This document shows positions 1 to 12,447 of a stretch of 64,000 nucleotides of DNA, piece by piece. A model generated the notes under the pieces. It had not been told where the DNA came from. It did not search any database and was given only the letters and a program-made list of their open reading frames with translations. The position numbers and the translations under genes are program-made. The stretch's first letter is position 1; each line of letters opens with the position of its first letter. The DNA lies in assembly GCA_029582265.1 (NCBI GenBank), contig CM055817.1, positions 58,901,152 through 58,965,151 on the forward strand. The letters run 5' to 3'. The stretch is from Zoroaster sp. YZ-2022. Lineage: Eukaryota > Echinodermata > Asteroidea > Forcipulatida > Zoroasteridae.

Positions 1-401
1 GTGAAACGGCATGGCATCCTGACTTTTTGTGCAGATTACCTGTATACCATTGTTGGGGCACCAGTCTATTTTGTTTAAAACACAGTGATAAGGAAGCAAT
101 GAATTAGGAGAACATCACTTCAGCAATTAATTTAAAGTACTTTCTCATGTTTGAAATTTTGAAATACTGTTGACATTTTAGCATACTATTCAATGACAAC
201 CTTTCAATTGCCTTATGAAACAAACAATCTGATTAAAAAGTAACATTTATATGAATAAAACACAGTGTTCCCGTGGGTTTATATGGATTGCAACTGAAGA
301 TTTTATTTCATTATTGTATCCAACTTATTTTATCCTGAATAATATAAAATTGATATTTGCTTTTAACATTCTTCTAGAAAAGAATTAATTAATAAAATAG
401 T

Positions 402-526
402 ATGAATGTAAAATAGTAGTTATTGGCCTCAGTTATGTTTTGAACCTAGCAAGTTCTTTCTCAGAGAAAGAACCCGCTAGGTTTGAGATGTAAGGCCATC
501 AGTAACTACTATTTTGCATTTAATAC
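402..526. repeat. Foldback (hairpin) sequence, about 125 bp
   Basis: The outer arms around AAATAGTAGTTA and TAACTACTATTT are complementary. So are inner arms AACCTAGC/GCTAGGTT and a central GTTCTTTCTC/AGAGAAAGAAC stem. The whole unit can fold into one long imperfect hairpin, as in a short MITE. Confidence 0.7.
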
Positions 527-1274
527 GGGTCCTTTAGGTTGGTAAGCAGTTTGCAACAGCCAATTCTCTATTTATAAAATAGTACAAAAAATTATTTATA
601 TACATCTAACTAACATTAACAACATATTTCATGGCTTAGCAGGGATTTTTGATTGTATAATGCCAAAATGTATTTCTGTAAATGATACAGTAGATATAAT
701 GCTCTTGAACAAGTTCTGCTAGTAGATGTGAAGCATCATCATTAGATATAGTAAGATTTGCGATGACATGTATTGAAATAATCTCTTTTGAGTAGTAAGG
801 GTTCTGAGAAGAACCTTTGGTTAACTCAACATTTCGATTTGTATGCTTTGATCATCTTCTAGGAGAATACGGAATGCTGGCGCAGGAGGGGCTTAAGTAG
901 CTCGGTGGAGGAGTCCTGATCACTACTGACACTAGATCTTTGGGCTTGCTTGTGCCATTCTTGTAGATGTAGCTATTACCGTTAAAAAAATTGAAATATA
1001 TTTATAATTAATTATGTGTGAAATAACAAATGTATTATTACACAATTTATTCAAAGAAAGTAAAAGATAATATTGTAATAAATTTTTCAAAAATGTTCTT
1101 AAATATCAGCTGTTTTAACCAACCATACACCATCCCTTAAAAACATTCAAATAATAAATCCCATATCCCACTATTTTATTTTAAGCTAGGTTTCAACTTC
1201 AAAGGTTCAGGGGTTACACAGTTGTAAACCTTAAATTTATTTGTTACTTATGTTAGCTACCAACTTTGTATTTA

Positions 1275-1317
1275 ATCACGATGATATAATAGTAATACTA
1301 TTATACCATCGTGATTG
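1275..1317. repeat. 43-bp near-perfect palindrome
   Basis: The arms AATCACGATG and CATCGTGATT enclose a second pair, TATAATAGTA and TACTATTATA. Only about one base per arm is unpaired. No flanking gene or target duplication was identified. Confidence 0.7.
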
Positions 1318-1962
1318 TACAAACTATGTACAGTTCTATGACAGTAACCAGTGGGTTAATATTTCATGTTTAAGATGATAACAAGTCCCAGGCATGTCAA
1401 ATACAATGTTCCCAAGTTAACTCCCATGGAAATTTCTTGCAGTAATACTTGTGGGTGCATGGTGAATAATAATTAATATTAATAATTATTTAAAAAAATT
1501 ACCCAACTAAGGTCACAGATAATAACTTCTGTCACTGCCCAACTTTGCCAGCAAACAATCCTTTTAGATGATATGATGTATGTACATTTACTAACCTAAA
1601 TGTATAATTGTCTTAATTGAGTTAAACCCATCAACCATGTCAACAAACTATGAACAGCTGATTAGTAACCATTCTAGATTATATGTGTGATACATAATCA
1701 ATAATCACGTACGGAGCGCCCTCTAGGCAGCTGGTTGAGTTTTTGTCTCCGCCAAGATTTATTCCTGCTAGAATTCTTCTTATGTGCTTTATAAATTATT
1801 TGACTACAAGTGCTTCACGCAGTGTCTTTCTCAACAGCCTGGTGCTTTTCCTCGAACAATATTGAGCTCTCTCAAGGCGTAAGTGCATGAGTTTTTGTAA
1901 ACTGTTCGTATACCATTGGAACTGTACAAATTTTTTAAGTAAACTAGTTGTGACATTTTTAA

Positions 1963-2690
1963 CAGGTAAAACTTGTAGCTTTGCATGGTGAGGATGATAA
2001 GTAAGACTAATTGCGGTGACACCATGTGGAATCTCAATTGAGTAGTAATTAGTTCTGAAAAGAACTGGGGGTACAACTCGACGTTTCGATCAGTATGCTC
2101 TGATCGTCCTCAGGAGAATGCCGGACTCTGGAAAATGCTGCTGCTTAAGTAGGCTGCTGGAGGATCATCCCCTGCTGGAGGATTAGTTCGTTGGGGCGCG
2201 CAGGCAGGAAACTGTGAGACTATGAGACTAGGATCCTAGGGATTGGGGGAGAGGAGTGTGTGCTCACTGAACTGAATCAGTTGTTAACAAGCACAGGGGA
2301 AGGAGGGTGGTTGACTTAGGATATAGGGATCCCTCAGTCTGGGGTTGGTTGTGGACTTTGGATATAGAAGATCCTTCAGTCTGTAGTATAGGTCGCCAAA
2401 TGTCGCTGATGAAGAAACCGATGTCCTGTGGCACAGTGTCGTGTTTGACGATCTCGATGGCCTCTCTGATGCGTCTGGGGTGCCATGCGTCGATGGGTGT
2501 GATGAGTTGGGCTGCCTGCCAGTCGATTTGGTGGTCCTTGATGTGCGAGTGCTTGACGATGGCGGACTTCTCGAAATCTCCTCTGCGGCCGTGTGCTCGG
2601 TGTTCCTTCAATCTGATGGGGAGGTTGCGTTTTGTTTCCCCGATGTACACCTTACCGCACTCACAGGGGATCCTGTTATGACGTCATTCC
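1963..2690 (-). mobile_element. Penelope-like retroelement fragment (GIY-YIG end plus terminal repeat)
   Basis: On the minus strand about 2330-2690 encodes the C-terminal GIY-YIG endonuclease of a Penelope-like element. Visible features are a CECGK zinc-type lead-in, the VYIGETKR motif, an R and EHR helix, then HSHIKDHQIDW and RRIREAIEI. These are the usual landmarks of the family, in which this domain follows the reverse transcriptase and nicks the target. Downstream (lower coordinates) lies a terminal repeat at about 1963-2187 that recurs near 6500-6770 and 38.98-39.16 kb. The reverse transcriptase is absent, so this is a 3' fragment. A CR1-like LINE abuts or interrupts its 5' side near 2.7 kb. 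Confidence 0.8.
2077..2116 (-). ncRNA. Candidate hammerhead ribozyme in Penelope terminal repeat
   Basis: Read on the minus strand: stem I strand CTC, then CTGAGGA (fits CUGANGA), a hairpin GATCAG-AGCATA-CTGATC (stem II), then GAAAC, then GTC, and GAG closing stem I. ACGT between GAAA and the cleavage triplet is self-complementary, so stem III could only form between two copies. Hammerheads in Penelope-like terminal repeats are established. Activity here is inferred, and one C beside stem II is unpaired. Confidence 0.55.
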
Positions 2691-2699
2691 TGAAAAACT

Positions 2700-5600
2700 C
2701 ATGGAAATAGGCAAGCAATTGCCCAAGACTCACTTACCGCAACAAACGTGGGATATTTTAAGAGATTGGAACATAGCTAAAATTAACAAACGAGGATGCT
2801 GGGGAGGAACCACAAAATTTCGCCCTATTCCAGTGCTAATATCGCAAAGAGACGCCATTTTGAAACCTATACAAAGGAGTGGAACCCAGAACCTCATTAG
2901 CATTACAACATAACAACCAAAGCGCCATTCCCAGCTGCCGACTACTCTGTTATGTAATCCTCGTTCCCTCAATGACAAAGTTGATGAACTCAGTCTGATT
3001 TTGAACAATAACAATGTCGACGTTGGAGCTATCACAGAAACATGGTTTTCCCCAGACCAATCCGAAGATCATTTCAGTATCTATGGCTACAATATATTTT
3101 CGCGCCCAAGAAAAGAGTGTCGAGGAGGGGGTGTAGCTCTTTATACCAGAGATTGCTTGAGCGCTACTTTACTTAATGAAATAGTGGTTCCTGATGGCAT
3201 CGAAGCAATCTGGGTGAAAATTCGGCCTCCCCGCTTACCGCGTTCAATATCAAACATTGTGATTGGTACTGTATACTATCCTCCCAAGAGCCCCGTTGCC
3301 CAATCTTTGATCGATCACATCAGTTCGACTGTCGACCAAATTCTTACTAGTCAACCTGATTCCGGCATTATCGTCCTTGGCGACTTTAACCGGCTGGATC
3401 TGGACCCTCTTTTGTCAAACAACTTTATTCAAATTGTTGACAAGCCTACCCGTGATGATGCCATTTTAGATAAGATAATCACTAATTTGGCCTCACACTA
3501 TGATCCTGTGGAAATCAGCTCTCCTCTTGGACTCAGTGATCATAATTGTGTTATCGCAAGGCCCAAAAATCCCATCTGTATTGCCAACACTAGCAAAACT
3601 CGTGTGGTACGGCCCATGAAGGCCAGTGATGTTCGAGAATGTGGATCATGGTTGGGCGACCACAATTGGTTGGAAGTAACTCACGCGCATGACGTCACTA
3701 TGAAATGCACAGAGTTCTACAAAACACTCAACTGTGTACTGGACACTTTCTTTCCAAAGAAATCAGTTAAGCAACATCCCACAGACAAGCCATGGTTAAC
3801 GCCCTACATTAAAACCCTTATTGTCAAACGCCAGCGTGCATTTCATAGTAAACAACAATCACTATGGAGATACCTCAGAAATAAGATCAAACATGAAATC
3901 AAACTTGCAAAGAAAACACACTATACATCTAAGGTTGAGCGACTCAAAAAATCTAATCCGAGTTCCTGGTTTCGTGAAGTCCGATTGATGACATCTGGCA
4001 CAAGCACAAATCGTAGTATCCATGTGGAAAACATTGACCCTGCAGCCCACAAGGACATAGCATCTGCTATTTGTGCAAAATTTGCTTCAGTTGGTAACGA
4101 TCTAGATCCCTTGGATACAACCTCGCTCCCAGCCTACCTCCCATCCCAACCAATCCCAGAAGTCCAGCCTTGGCAAGTTCTTGGAGAACTAAATAGAATA
4201 CCGTAAGCTACAAAAAGGCTAGCGGCCCTGATAATATTTCAGCTAGTTCATTCGCCAGTTTTCATATGAGCTCTCCAAACCCCTGACTCATATTATCAAT
4301 GGCTCGTTCGCACAGCTCGTTCTCCCAGCACAATGGAAAAAAGCGATTGTCGTCCCACTCCCCAAGACATCACCCGCTAACATCGATAATTTGCGACCCG
4401 TTGCCCTGACAGATCACTTTGCTAAAGTCACGGAACATTTTATTGCTCATCAAACAATGGACTCGATCAAAACAAACCTCGACCCCACAGTTTGGAAACA
4501 TCAAGGATACACCCACCACGCATTATTTGATCGACATTCTCCACACCCATGCGAATGCAGAACTTTCTAAATCTGTATCATCCGTTCTCCTTACAGACTT
4601 TCTAAGGCATTTGATCACATACACCACACAATCGCAATTTCAAGCTTCTCAAACTGGAGTGCCATCATACTTAGTGGCATGGATAGGTGATTTCCGTCAA
4701 ATCGTGAACAATGCGTTAGATATGGTGACAGTCATTCTGAATGGACTTATGTCCACGCAGGTGTCCCACAAGGCACCAAGCTAGGTCCGATAATCTTTCT
4801 AGCAATTATCAACGACGCCGGTATCAACGAGAAGAATACAAATATAAGACATTTCAACATGTTGATGACATGACTGTCATTGAAACCCGCGATGTTAGTG
4901 TCAGATCCAACCTTCCAGCTGCAATCACTGAATTGCATACTTGGTCAATCGGACAACAAATGCGACTTAACGCAAAAAAGTGTTTCACCATGGACATTTG
5001 TTTCTCGCGACACCCCCCAGACCCTCTTTCATTGACTCTAATAGACACAACAATAAGCTTTTGGGTGTTTACATTCAATCTGACTTAAAGTGGCAAATGC
5101 ACGTAAAGTCAATGATCAAGCGTGCAAATTCGCCTTTTCATGCTTCGTAAATTGAAATACCACTATCTCAACACAAGTGATCTTGTCAGCATATATACCC
5201 TTTTGTTAGCCCAATTTAGAGTACGCTGCCCCAGCATGGTCAGGTGCAATATCAGTAAGCAGTGCAATGATCTGGAAAGGGTGCAGAAGCGAGCATGTAG
5301 AATTATTCTTGCCGATATATATAAGCGCTACTCAGACGCTCTGCAAGTGTGCAATATTGAAACACTGTAATGCCGCCGAAAACACGTATGCCAATCTTTT
5401 GCTAAAACTCTTCCTGAGTCAGTTCTGCAGGGAATTCTACCCCGGAAGTCTAATTCTGGGTACCAACTGAGGAAATCAGGACTTCTGGGTGAATTCCATT
5501 GCAGAACTGAACGCTTCAGAAAAAGCCCTCTCCCTCATCACCTCACCCGTCTCTTGAACAACTCAAAATGAAATTTTTAATGTGGTATTTTATGTTTTAT

Positions 5601-5841
5601 CTTTTTAAATTTGCTCTCGGGGTTTCTGCCTGCGTTTATCTGTTTTTATGTCTTTCTATTTAATTAATTTTCTTGTTGAATTTTTTTTTCTCCATTTTTA
5701 TTGTAATTTTGTTTTGTTTGTTTTTAACTTTGTATAAATTTGTATGCATTTTGTATATTCTTTCCGCAATTCTGACCTTTGGTCGCCTATGGGAGAACTG
5801 TTTTTAAAGAATAAACCATTAATGAATGAATGAATGAATGA
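2700..5841 (+). mobile_element. CR1/L2-like non-LTR retrotransposon, decayed
   Basis: A long LINE remnant. An endonuclease ORF (3001-4206) is followed by scattered reverse-transcriptase-like reading frames from about 4210 to 5370, broken by stops and frameshifts. The recognisable parts include a phrase like LERVQKRACR from the C-terminal RT region. The element ends in a short TGAA tandem tail at about 5822-5841, the kind of microsatellite terminus seen in the CR1 group. The 5' boundary near 2.7 kb is uncertain. It lies in an intron or the 3' part of gene A and is not expected to be active. Confidence 0.75.
3001..4206 (+). pseudogene. LINE apurinic-type endonuclease domain (ORF2 N-terminal part)
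   Basis: The 401-codon open frame reads as an exonuclease-endonuclease-phosphatase fold, the target-site nickase at the N-terminus of LINE ORF2. Landmarks: AITETWF near residue 12, GGGVALYTR near 45, the GDFN motif near 127, an LDKIITN strand near 160, and LGLSDHNCV with the catalytic SDH near 175. The segment after about residue 190 is the linker toward the reverse transcriptase. No true start codon context is evident, since the frame opens into upstream element sequence. The frame stops at 4206, and the RT continues in other frames, so the polyprotein is broken. Assignment to the CR1/L2 group rests on motif style and the 3' tail. Confidence 0.8.
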
Positions 5842-6090
5842 ACATACACAGTCTGGTAAACCACCATTATGTATGTCTCTACAGTGTATATGGAGTCACG
5901 GAACCTTAATTTAAATGACAACAGAGGGCGCCCTTCAAGCAAAACTTTCAGGGGGCATGTACAGGGGTTAGAAATATCAAATTTTTATTTTAATGATTTA
6001 TTCTTGTTTCTAATAGGCCTGTACATGTTTTGAGGGGGGCAGAATATAAAAAAGTCAAAAAAGTGAAATAACACCCCCCCCCCCCCCTAC
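5842..6090. other. Unassigned AT-rich spacer with a poly-C run
   Basis: No ORF or exon is evident. A run of about 14 C residues sits near 6074-6087, just before the left edge of the segmental duplication. Confidence 0.5.
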
Positions 6091-6502
6091 ACAGTTGGAC
6101 TCAAGATAAACATTTAACTCCCAACCTGTGAGAGTTTCTGCTCAATGTATCTTGTATATCATAAGAAAATTATGAAAAAGTATGCACAATTTGTTTACTG
6201 AAAATTCAATCTTCGTGGAATAGACTTCCTAATAGCCAAAAATCACTTTGGCAACTCTTTAAAAGGTGCAAAGTTTTCAGGGAACAAACAGCGATGTTAA
6301 AGGGACAGCATCATCACAATCAGCGCAGAATTTCAACATAGGGCATGGAATTGGTGTCCTAGTTTAAGATGAACACCGTGACTAAAAAATACTGGCTCAT
6401 TTATGTGACAGTGGTAAAGTAATTCCCCCACTATTTTTTTGTTTATAATTCTCGTTATGTTTAAATAAGGATCTATTTTTTTATCTAACTATTCATGTTT
6501 AA

Positions 6503-6732
6503 GTAAGACTAATTGCGGTGACACCATGTGGAATCTCAATTGAGTAGTAATTAGTTCTGAAAAGAACTGGGGGTACAACTCGACGTTTCGATCAGTATGC
6601 TCTGATCGTCCTCAGGAGAATGCCGGACTCTGGAAAATGCTGCTGCTTAAGTAGGCTGCTGGAGGATCATCCCCTGCTGGAGATTACTACTCAATTGAGA
6701 TTCCACATGGTGTCACCGCAATTAGTCTTACT
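6503..6732. mobile_element. Penelope-type terminal repeat in inverted arrangement
   Basis: A roughly 48-bp sequence at about 6503-6550 returns as its reverse complement at about 6684-6732, with the hammerhead-bearing part of the repeat between. This head-to-head structure is typical of rearranged Penelope-like insertions. No coding part is attached. Confidence 0.75.
6579..6618 (-). ncRNA. Candidate hammerhead ribozyme, second copy
   Basis: The 40 bases equal the copy at 2077-2116: CTGAGGA box, 6-bp stem II, GAAAC and GTC are all kept. See that entry for the reading. Confidence 0.5.
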
Positions 6733-6856
6733 TATCATCCTCACCATGCAAAGCTACAAGTTTTACCTATTCATGTTTATTATTCATCCGCCAAATCTCA
6801 TTAATATTCAAACTGCTTGATGCCACCAACGATACATCCTGCTCACAACCCATTTT

Positions 6857-7040
6857 TTTGCACTACGTTAGCTCAGGGCTGTATACTCCCCAGGGAACTG
6901 AAAAAGTTTAAGGATTGATATTGGCCCAATGACCAGGGGTAATAATGTAAAAGTGCCTTATATCCTTTGGCAATTTGGCGCTCTATAAATCCAGTTATTA
7001 TTATTATTATTATTATTGTTATTATTAGTATTATTGGTAC
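6857..7040 (+). mobile_element. 3' part of a tRNA-derived SINE ending in an ATT tract
   Basis: The body from CACTACG through CTCTATAAATCCAG matches the tail half of the SINE at 16.66-17.0 kb. It ends in an (ATT)n run at about 6997-7033. The tRNA-like head is missing. A tail of this form matches that of the L2-like LINE next to it, suggesting shared mobilisation machinery. Confidence 0.65.
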
Positions 7041-7595
7041 TTTTAAGGGGCACAGGGGAGGAATGTACTCCTTTTCTTATCACGGAAATTGAGAATATCC
7101 GTCGTTCTTTTCCCCCAGTACCTGCTATTCTATCACAAACACCGTCACGCAAGGATCCACAATGTAGACTGTCTATGTTTGAGCCTACTTGTGTTACGGA
7201 GATCAAGAAACTCATCATGAAACCGCCATCAAAATCATGTGAACTTGATCCAGTACCAACTTCGCTATAATAAAACAAAATATTGATGTGTTTGCTAAGT
7301 ATATCACAATTATTGTAAACAGATCTCTTTCTTCCGGTTGTTTCCCTGATAGCCAGAAGGTTGCTCATGTTAAACCACTCCTGAAGAAACCCAATTTGGA
7401 CAAGGAAGTTTTCAAGTACCTTGGAAAAACAATCGAGCGAGTTGTTTCATCACGGATCTCTGACCATGTGCTAATAACCTGTTGGACACATTTCAGTCAG
7501 CCTATAAACCATTTCATGGAACGGAAACTGCTCTTCTCCGCGTCAACAATGATATTTTTATATGCCATGGATGATGGAAAATCACTGCATTAGTT

Positions 7596-8261
7596 TTGTT
7601 AGACTTAAGCGCCGCTTTTGACACGGTTGATCACAAAATCCTTCTCTCCCGCCTTCAATATCATCTTGGAATACATGACACAGCCCTGGATTGGTGTAGG
7701 CCCTACCTTTTAAATAGGCCCCCCAATGGTTGTATTGGTAACGCTATCTCCGAGCCTGTTATTCTTGGACTATTCTGTACCCCTCAAGGCTCCGTGCTCG
7801 GCCCACAGTGGTTTACTGTTTATACGTTTCCAGTTCGTGATATCATTTTGAAGTATAATTTAAATTACCATGTCTACGCTGATGACACGCAGCTTTACAT
7901 TACTTTTAAATCTTCTCAAGAACCTGCCGATTCCTGCATTACAACACTGGAGAAATGTATTAAAGAGATTCGAAGTTGGATGAGACAAAACTTCCTGAAA
8001 TTGAACGACGAAAAAACAGAATTTGTTCTATTTGGATCACGTCAGCAATTGTCTAAGCTTCCATTTATTACAATTGGTGACTCGCAGATAACCCCCTCAT
8101 CACAAGCACGTTATTTGGGTGTTATATTTGACTCGACAATGACTTTTAAACCTCATATCTCCAACATTGTTCGCATATCATCATTTCATATCAGAAATAT
8201 TAGCCGAATAAGGAAATACTTGAATAAAAGTGCTGCTGAACAAATTATACATGCTCGATAA
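7596..8261 (+). pseudogene. LINE reverse transcriptase core
   Basis: This open frame of 221 codons is the palm of a non-LTR reverse transcriptase. LDLSAAFDTVDH near the start is the motif A region with the first catalytic aspartate. PQGSVLGP near residue 67 is motif B. YADDTQ near 98 is the catalytic motif C pair. LKLNDEKTEF near 140 is motif D. RYLGVIFD near 170 is motif E. Upstream (7288-7593) and downstream (8230-8496) fragments continue the protein in other frames, so ORF2 is split by at least two frameshifts. In the intact family this enzyme copies its own RNA at a nicked chromosomal site. Confidence 0.85.
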
Positions 8262-8669
8262 CGGGAATGCTCTCCTCTACGGTCTCCCGCAGAATCAAAT
8301 ATCTCGTCTTCAGCACATACAAAACGCAGCAGCTCATGTTGTGACTTTGTCCAGAAAGTCATGCCATATCACGGCAATCTTGAAAGAACTGCACTGGTTT
8401 CCTGTTTCACAGAGAATTGTTTTTAAACTTATGCTAATTGTTCATAAATCTTTTAATAACGTTGTTCCAATTTATATTTCTGAACTGCCTGCTTAAAGTC
8501 TACACCCATCACGCAATTTGCGCTCCAGCAACATGTCACCCTAAAGGAACCAACTTCAAAACGGAACTGATACGTCTTTTCTGTCGCGGCCTGAGACCTG
8601 GAATCATCTTCCAACTATTAAACCTCAAATCTTGTCATAGTATAACTAGATTTTAAGTCGATGCTTAAA

Positions 8670-9044
<375 letters not shown>

Positions 9045-9230
9045 AAGTAAATTTTGTGGACAACCCTTTTTGCTCTGTGCCCCTCTTTTGAGACCATGGA
9101 TCCGCCCCTTCCATTACCTTTTTTCAAATCAAGATAGCTTTCAGATAATAACAATTCTGTCATTTTGTAATTGGGTAATTTCCAATTTTGTACAAAGTGA
9201 TGAGCAATTTCAGCAAACAGCGCCCAATAC

Positions 9231-9475
9231 CTGGTAACGATCGGCACTCCTCAGTCCGACCTGCCCGTACTTCCAGTCCGTCGAGTAGGCGCTCTGCTCG
9301 CCACTCAAGTACCAAAGAGTACTGTCATATGCCGTAGGGCCTCCGTTGAAACCCCTCTGAAAGACGAATAATTCGCCGATGTCGGTGCCGTACATGTGAA
9401 ACCAAAAGGTTAAGCAGACTCCTGAGCCCGTTGTCGGGGCCAAGTAACTGCTCATGAGACGGGCGTAGTCCACAG
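9231..9475 (-). CDS. Gene A exon: MAM-2 middle exon
   Basis: This 245-nt exon has an AG acceptor (after CAGTAG) and a GTATT donor, and starts in phase 1. It encodes the central MAM-domain strands: DYARLMSSYLAPT, the conserved SGVCLTFWFHMYG core with its Cys, the GELFVF strand, and a WKYGQVGL segment. MAM domains are extracellular beta-sandwich adhesion modules. It is nearly identical to the exon at 17269-17513 and was created by the segmental duplication. The next exon, encoding the domain's C-terminal strands, should lie to the left but is not visible, so this MAM domain may be incomplete. Confidence 0.85.
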
Positions 9476-10125
9476 CTACTGGGGTGAGCTGGTTTCGATG
9501 TATAGGAAGTAACCTGTTGTGTTTGAAAAAAACCGCGAGATTCCAGAATGTTTTTAAGTTCCCCTACGTTAGTTAGTTAAATCTTCGATGTTTGCATATA
9601 CAGTACAGTGATAACCTTAATATCGCATTAGCCAATCGTTTCTTTTAAGTGTCCAGGTTTATGTTTGCCCTCATTGGCTCATTGAATAATTTTGTCTTAA
9701 GGGAGGAATGTCAAAGTCATGGTAGTGGGCCAGGGTCTCCGTTTGGTCTACAGGACAAAGCCTTCTCGATGGTTAATTTTGGAGGATTTACAGAGAAGAA
9801 AGGCATAGAGAAGAAATTGATAGGGTCAGTGTTTGAGTTTACAGGGTGTGATGTGACAAAAGTAAAAATACTGAAAATGGGTAGCAGGCCTGGGTCTTTC
9901 TATTACTATTTACTATTCGAATGAGAATTTATGGTGTCACTGCAAACAGTGAATCTCCTGGATGTTTAATTTTGGAGAATTTACAGACACAATACAGATT
10001 ACTTCCTTCTTTCCTTAATAGTGGCTACTTCTCTTCTTTCAAGAACATTTTTAGAAAAGATAAGAAACAGTTTTTTTCATTAAAACTGATGGAATATATA
10101 TATATTTTCGATACTAAATACCAAC

Positions 10126-10299
10126 CTGAACCAGTTGTGTGGTCCCCACTCGGTCCTGTGTCAACAGAGGGCGTGCTTCCCTGGTAACGTGTCCAGTCAA
10201 AACCATCGTCCCTCGCTTGTTGCCATGTACAGAGGGAGACCTCAAAGTCGCACGTGGTGTTCACACCGTACTGCAATGGATCAGCAGCGTTTGGTTGGA
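10126..10299 (-). CDS. Gene A exon: linker and MAM-2 N-terminal exon
   Basis: A 174-nt exon with acceptor after CAACAG and donor GTTGG, phase 1 at both ends. It begins with a short linker and then the MAM opening TTCDFEVSLCTW, followed by DDGFDWTRYQGSTPS and GPSGDHTTGS. The CDFE...C pair and the D-x-D-W motif are the usual first strands of the family. Joined to the preceding exon (15605-15689) the frame stays open. The Ty3/gypsy element sits in the intron between them. Confidence 0.85.
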
Positions 10300-10439
10300 C
10301 TGTTGACAAAGGAGTTAAACAACAAATTAAAAGACTTTGATAATTAACTTCATCAAACTGTTTTTTAAATTTTGTTGTTGTATTATGTTCTTTAGGGAAT
10401 TAATTAATCGTGATATATATTACTCAAAACAATTTAGGG

Positions 10440-10610
10440 TGTGTTGATATTGCACACTTAAGTTCAGTCACTAACATCAGTGCTACAGCGCCCTCTCTTG
10501 TTTTTAGAAAACATGGCTGCTTAGGCATAGGACCAGTAATAAAATATAACGGAACACTTGCAACATAAGTGTAATCCTTGCCATCCTGTCTCAATAAAAA
10601 AAACAGTACA
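10440..10610 (+). repeat. Left LTR of the Ty3/gypsy element
   Basis: It begins TGTGTTG and ends AGTACA just before the primer-binding site. It contains an AATAAA polyadenylation-type signal near its end. Confidence 0.85.
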
Positions 10611-10816
10611 TGGTGTCAGAAGTCAAGTGCACTCCAGCCAAGAATATTTTTGCTGCATATTTCTTCAAGGTAAAGTAGAAAATCTACCGTAAATGTGCTT
10701 CAGAGATTATCGATAATACGGCATAATAACTGTGACTGTCATTGTACTGTAGAACTGATCTTGATAGTTGGGGAACGGGCTAAACCCCTCCTTTTGTGAA
10801 GTAATTATCAGCTTAA

Positions 10817-11479
10817 AGGGGGACTGTCGTGGATTTAAATCAAAACAGTTAAATATGTGATCGTTTTATTCTTTTATATCAGTAAAAGATCAATAAAATA
10901 TTTGTTTTGTGTTTTTATTGTTTTGAGAGTGTTATTTTACCATTGTAAAAATGCCCTCCACTTTTACTAGTTGTTTCCGCCCTGCACGGAGGAGCTGTTC
11001 GTGACGTCACGTCGGGAAGAGAAATTCGATAGTCATGATTGTTGGTTGTTGAAACCATGTTCATCCCTGTTGTTTCCGGACGAACTTGCTCGTCCAAATA
11101 CGGCGATATTTTTGGTCACTTAATTGGGAACAGATGAAGGCTAACACTGTCTTTGGTGGTGTTGCTGCATGCTGCAGCAACACATCTTCCCGGCCTTTTA
11201 TTAGTTCCGAAACAAAATCATGGAAGAAAATGAAATCGACGCTACGTATGTGAATGTGTATGTATGTACATGTACATCATGTACACATCAGATCTTCCCG
11301 TCCTTACGTCACATATCTTATGCAAATGAAGCTTCTACCATGGGGCGGGGTTGCTCCCCAAACACTTCAAACATTGTTTTAAAATACTTGTACTCAGAAA
11401 TCAATGATTAAATAGACACAGGTGGGTCTCAAAACAATATTTTATTACAAAACGCCTTAAGTAAAGGATGCCAGTCCCT
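10817..11479. mobile_element. TTAA-flanked MITE nested in the LTR element
   Basis: TTAA at 10813-10816 and 11480-11483 flank ends AAGGGGGACTG and CAGTCCCTT, which are inverted repeats. This is the piggyBac-type signature. The insertion displaces the leader/gag region. Short ORFs inside it show no recognisable domain. Confidence 0.65.
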
Positions 11480-11954
11480 TTAACATGAGGGAGTACCTGA
11501 CAAAGATCTAAGACTACAGTTTGTATTTTGAAGTTGAAAATGGCACAGTTGCTCCATCTGTCGCAACTCCACCATTATAATTGAGTGGTAATCTCGCAGA
11601 GAACTGGAAAAGGTTCAAACAGCGGTACACATAGAGCTAAAGACCAAAAAGAAAACAAGGAAAGCCACAACGATTACCAAAAAAGTTGTGGGGAGATGCG
11701 GCAAACACACGAGTATGCCGCATGCCCTGCCCATGGAAAGACTTGTTTAAATGTGGAAAGGATAACCATTTTGCTCAGTGCTGCAAGAAACCAAGCTCTA
11801 TGTCAAAGGGAAACACAAAAGAAACATGAAACGTGTTCATAATATCAACAAGTTCCCCTGAAGGCTCAGAGGAATTTTTGTGATGCAATCAACAGCACCG
11901 CAAACCAATGATGAATGGACACTTTCACTTGTTACAAATGAACACTTACTTACA

Positions 11955-12447
11955 AGTTGGATACAGGGGCGCAAGCTAATTTACTCCCCAAAAGGCTGAT
12001 CCGCCAGATGCAACCTCGACCAAAGATGCACCCAGCTAAAGTGAAAGCCACAGGGTACTCAGGGGTAGACATACCCATCACAGGTCGATGCATGGTAAAG
12101 GTGCAGCACAAAGGTCAGACATACTACATATCAGTCCTCATTACACCAGGAGATCATCAGCCACTGATGGGTTCGAAAGGTTGTGTGAAAAGTTAAACCT
12201 AGTAAAGAGGATCCTCAATGTAAATTTAAAAAACTCTGATATAGATGATTTTGCAGATGTGTTCAACTGGTTAGGATGCCTACCGGGACGACATCACATA
12301 GCAATCCATAGTGATGTTACACCGGTACAACATGCATGTAGAAAGGTACCATTTCCTCTGCAAGACAAGCTCAAAGATGAGTTAGACCGTATGGAGCGAC
12401 TAGAAGTCATCACAAGTTACGAGTGTGCCTTGATCCACGTGACCTAA
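11955..12447 (+). pseudogene. Ty3/gypsy aspartic protease and start of RT
   Basis: LDTGAQANLLP carries the D-T-G active-site triad of retroelement proteases, which cleave the Gag-Pol polyprotein. The fold continues to GDHQPLMGSKG near 12180, followed in another frame by the RT N-terminal region (HHIAIHSDVTP, then CRKVPFPLQDKLKDELDRM). At least one frameshift separates the two, so the polyprotein cannot be read through. The upstream region contains a CCHC zinc-knuckle-like stretch near 11741-11800, also out of frame. Confidence 0.7.

Larger units (their letters stand above)
1..1956. other. AT-rich stretch without a recognisable gene
   Basis: I see no coding exon or element ORF here. It holds a foldback sequence near 402-526, a decayed copy of the Penelope-type terminal repeat around 790-900, and a short palindrome at 1275-1317. 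Gene A continues leftward past the first base, but its next expected exon (the MAM C-terminal exon of the second MAM domain) was not found in this stretch. Confidence 0.6.
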
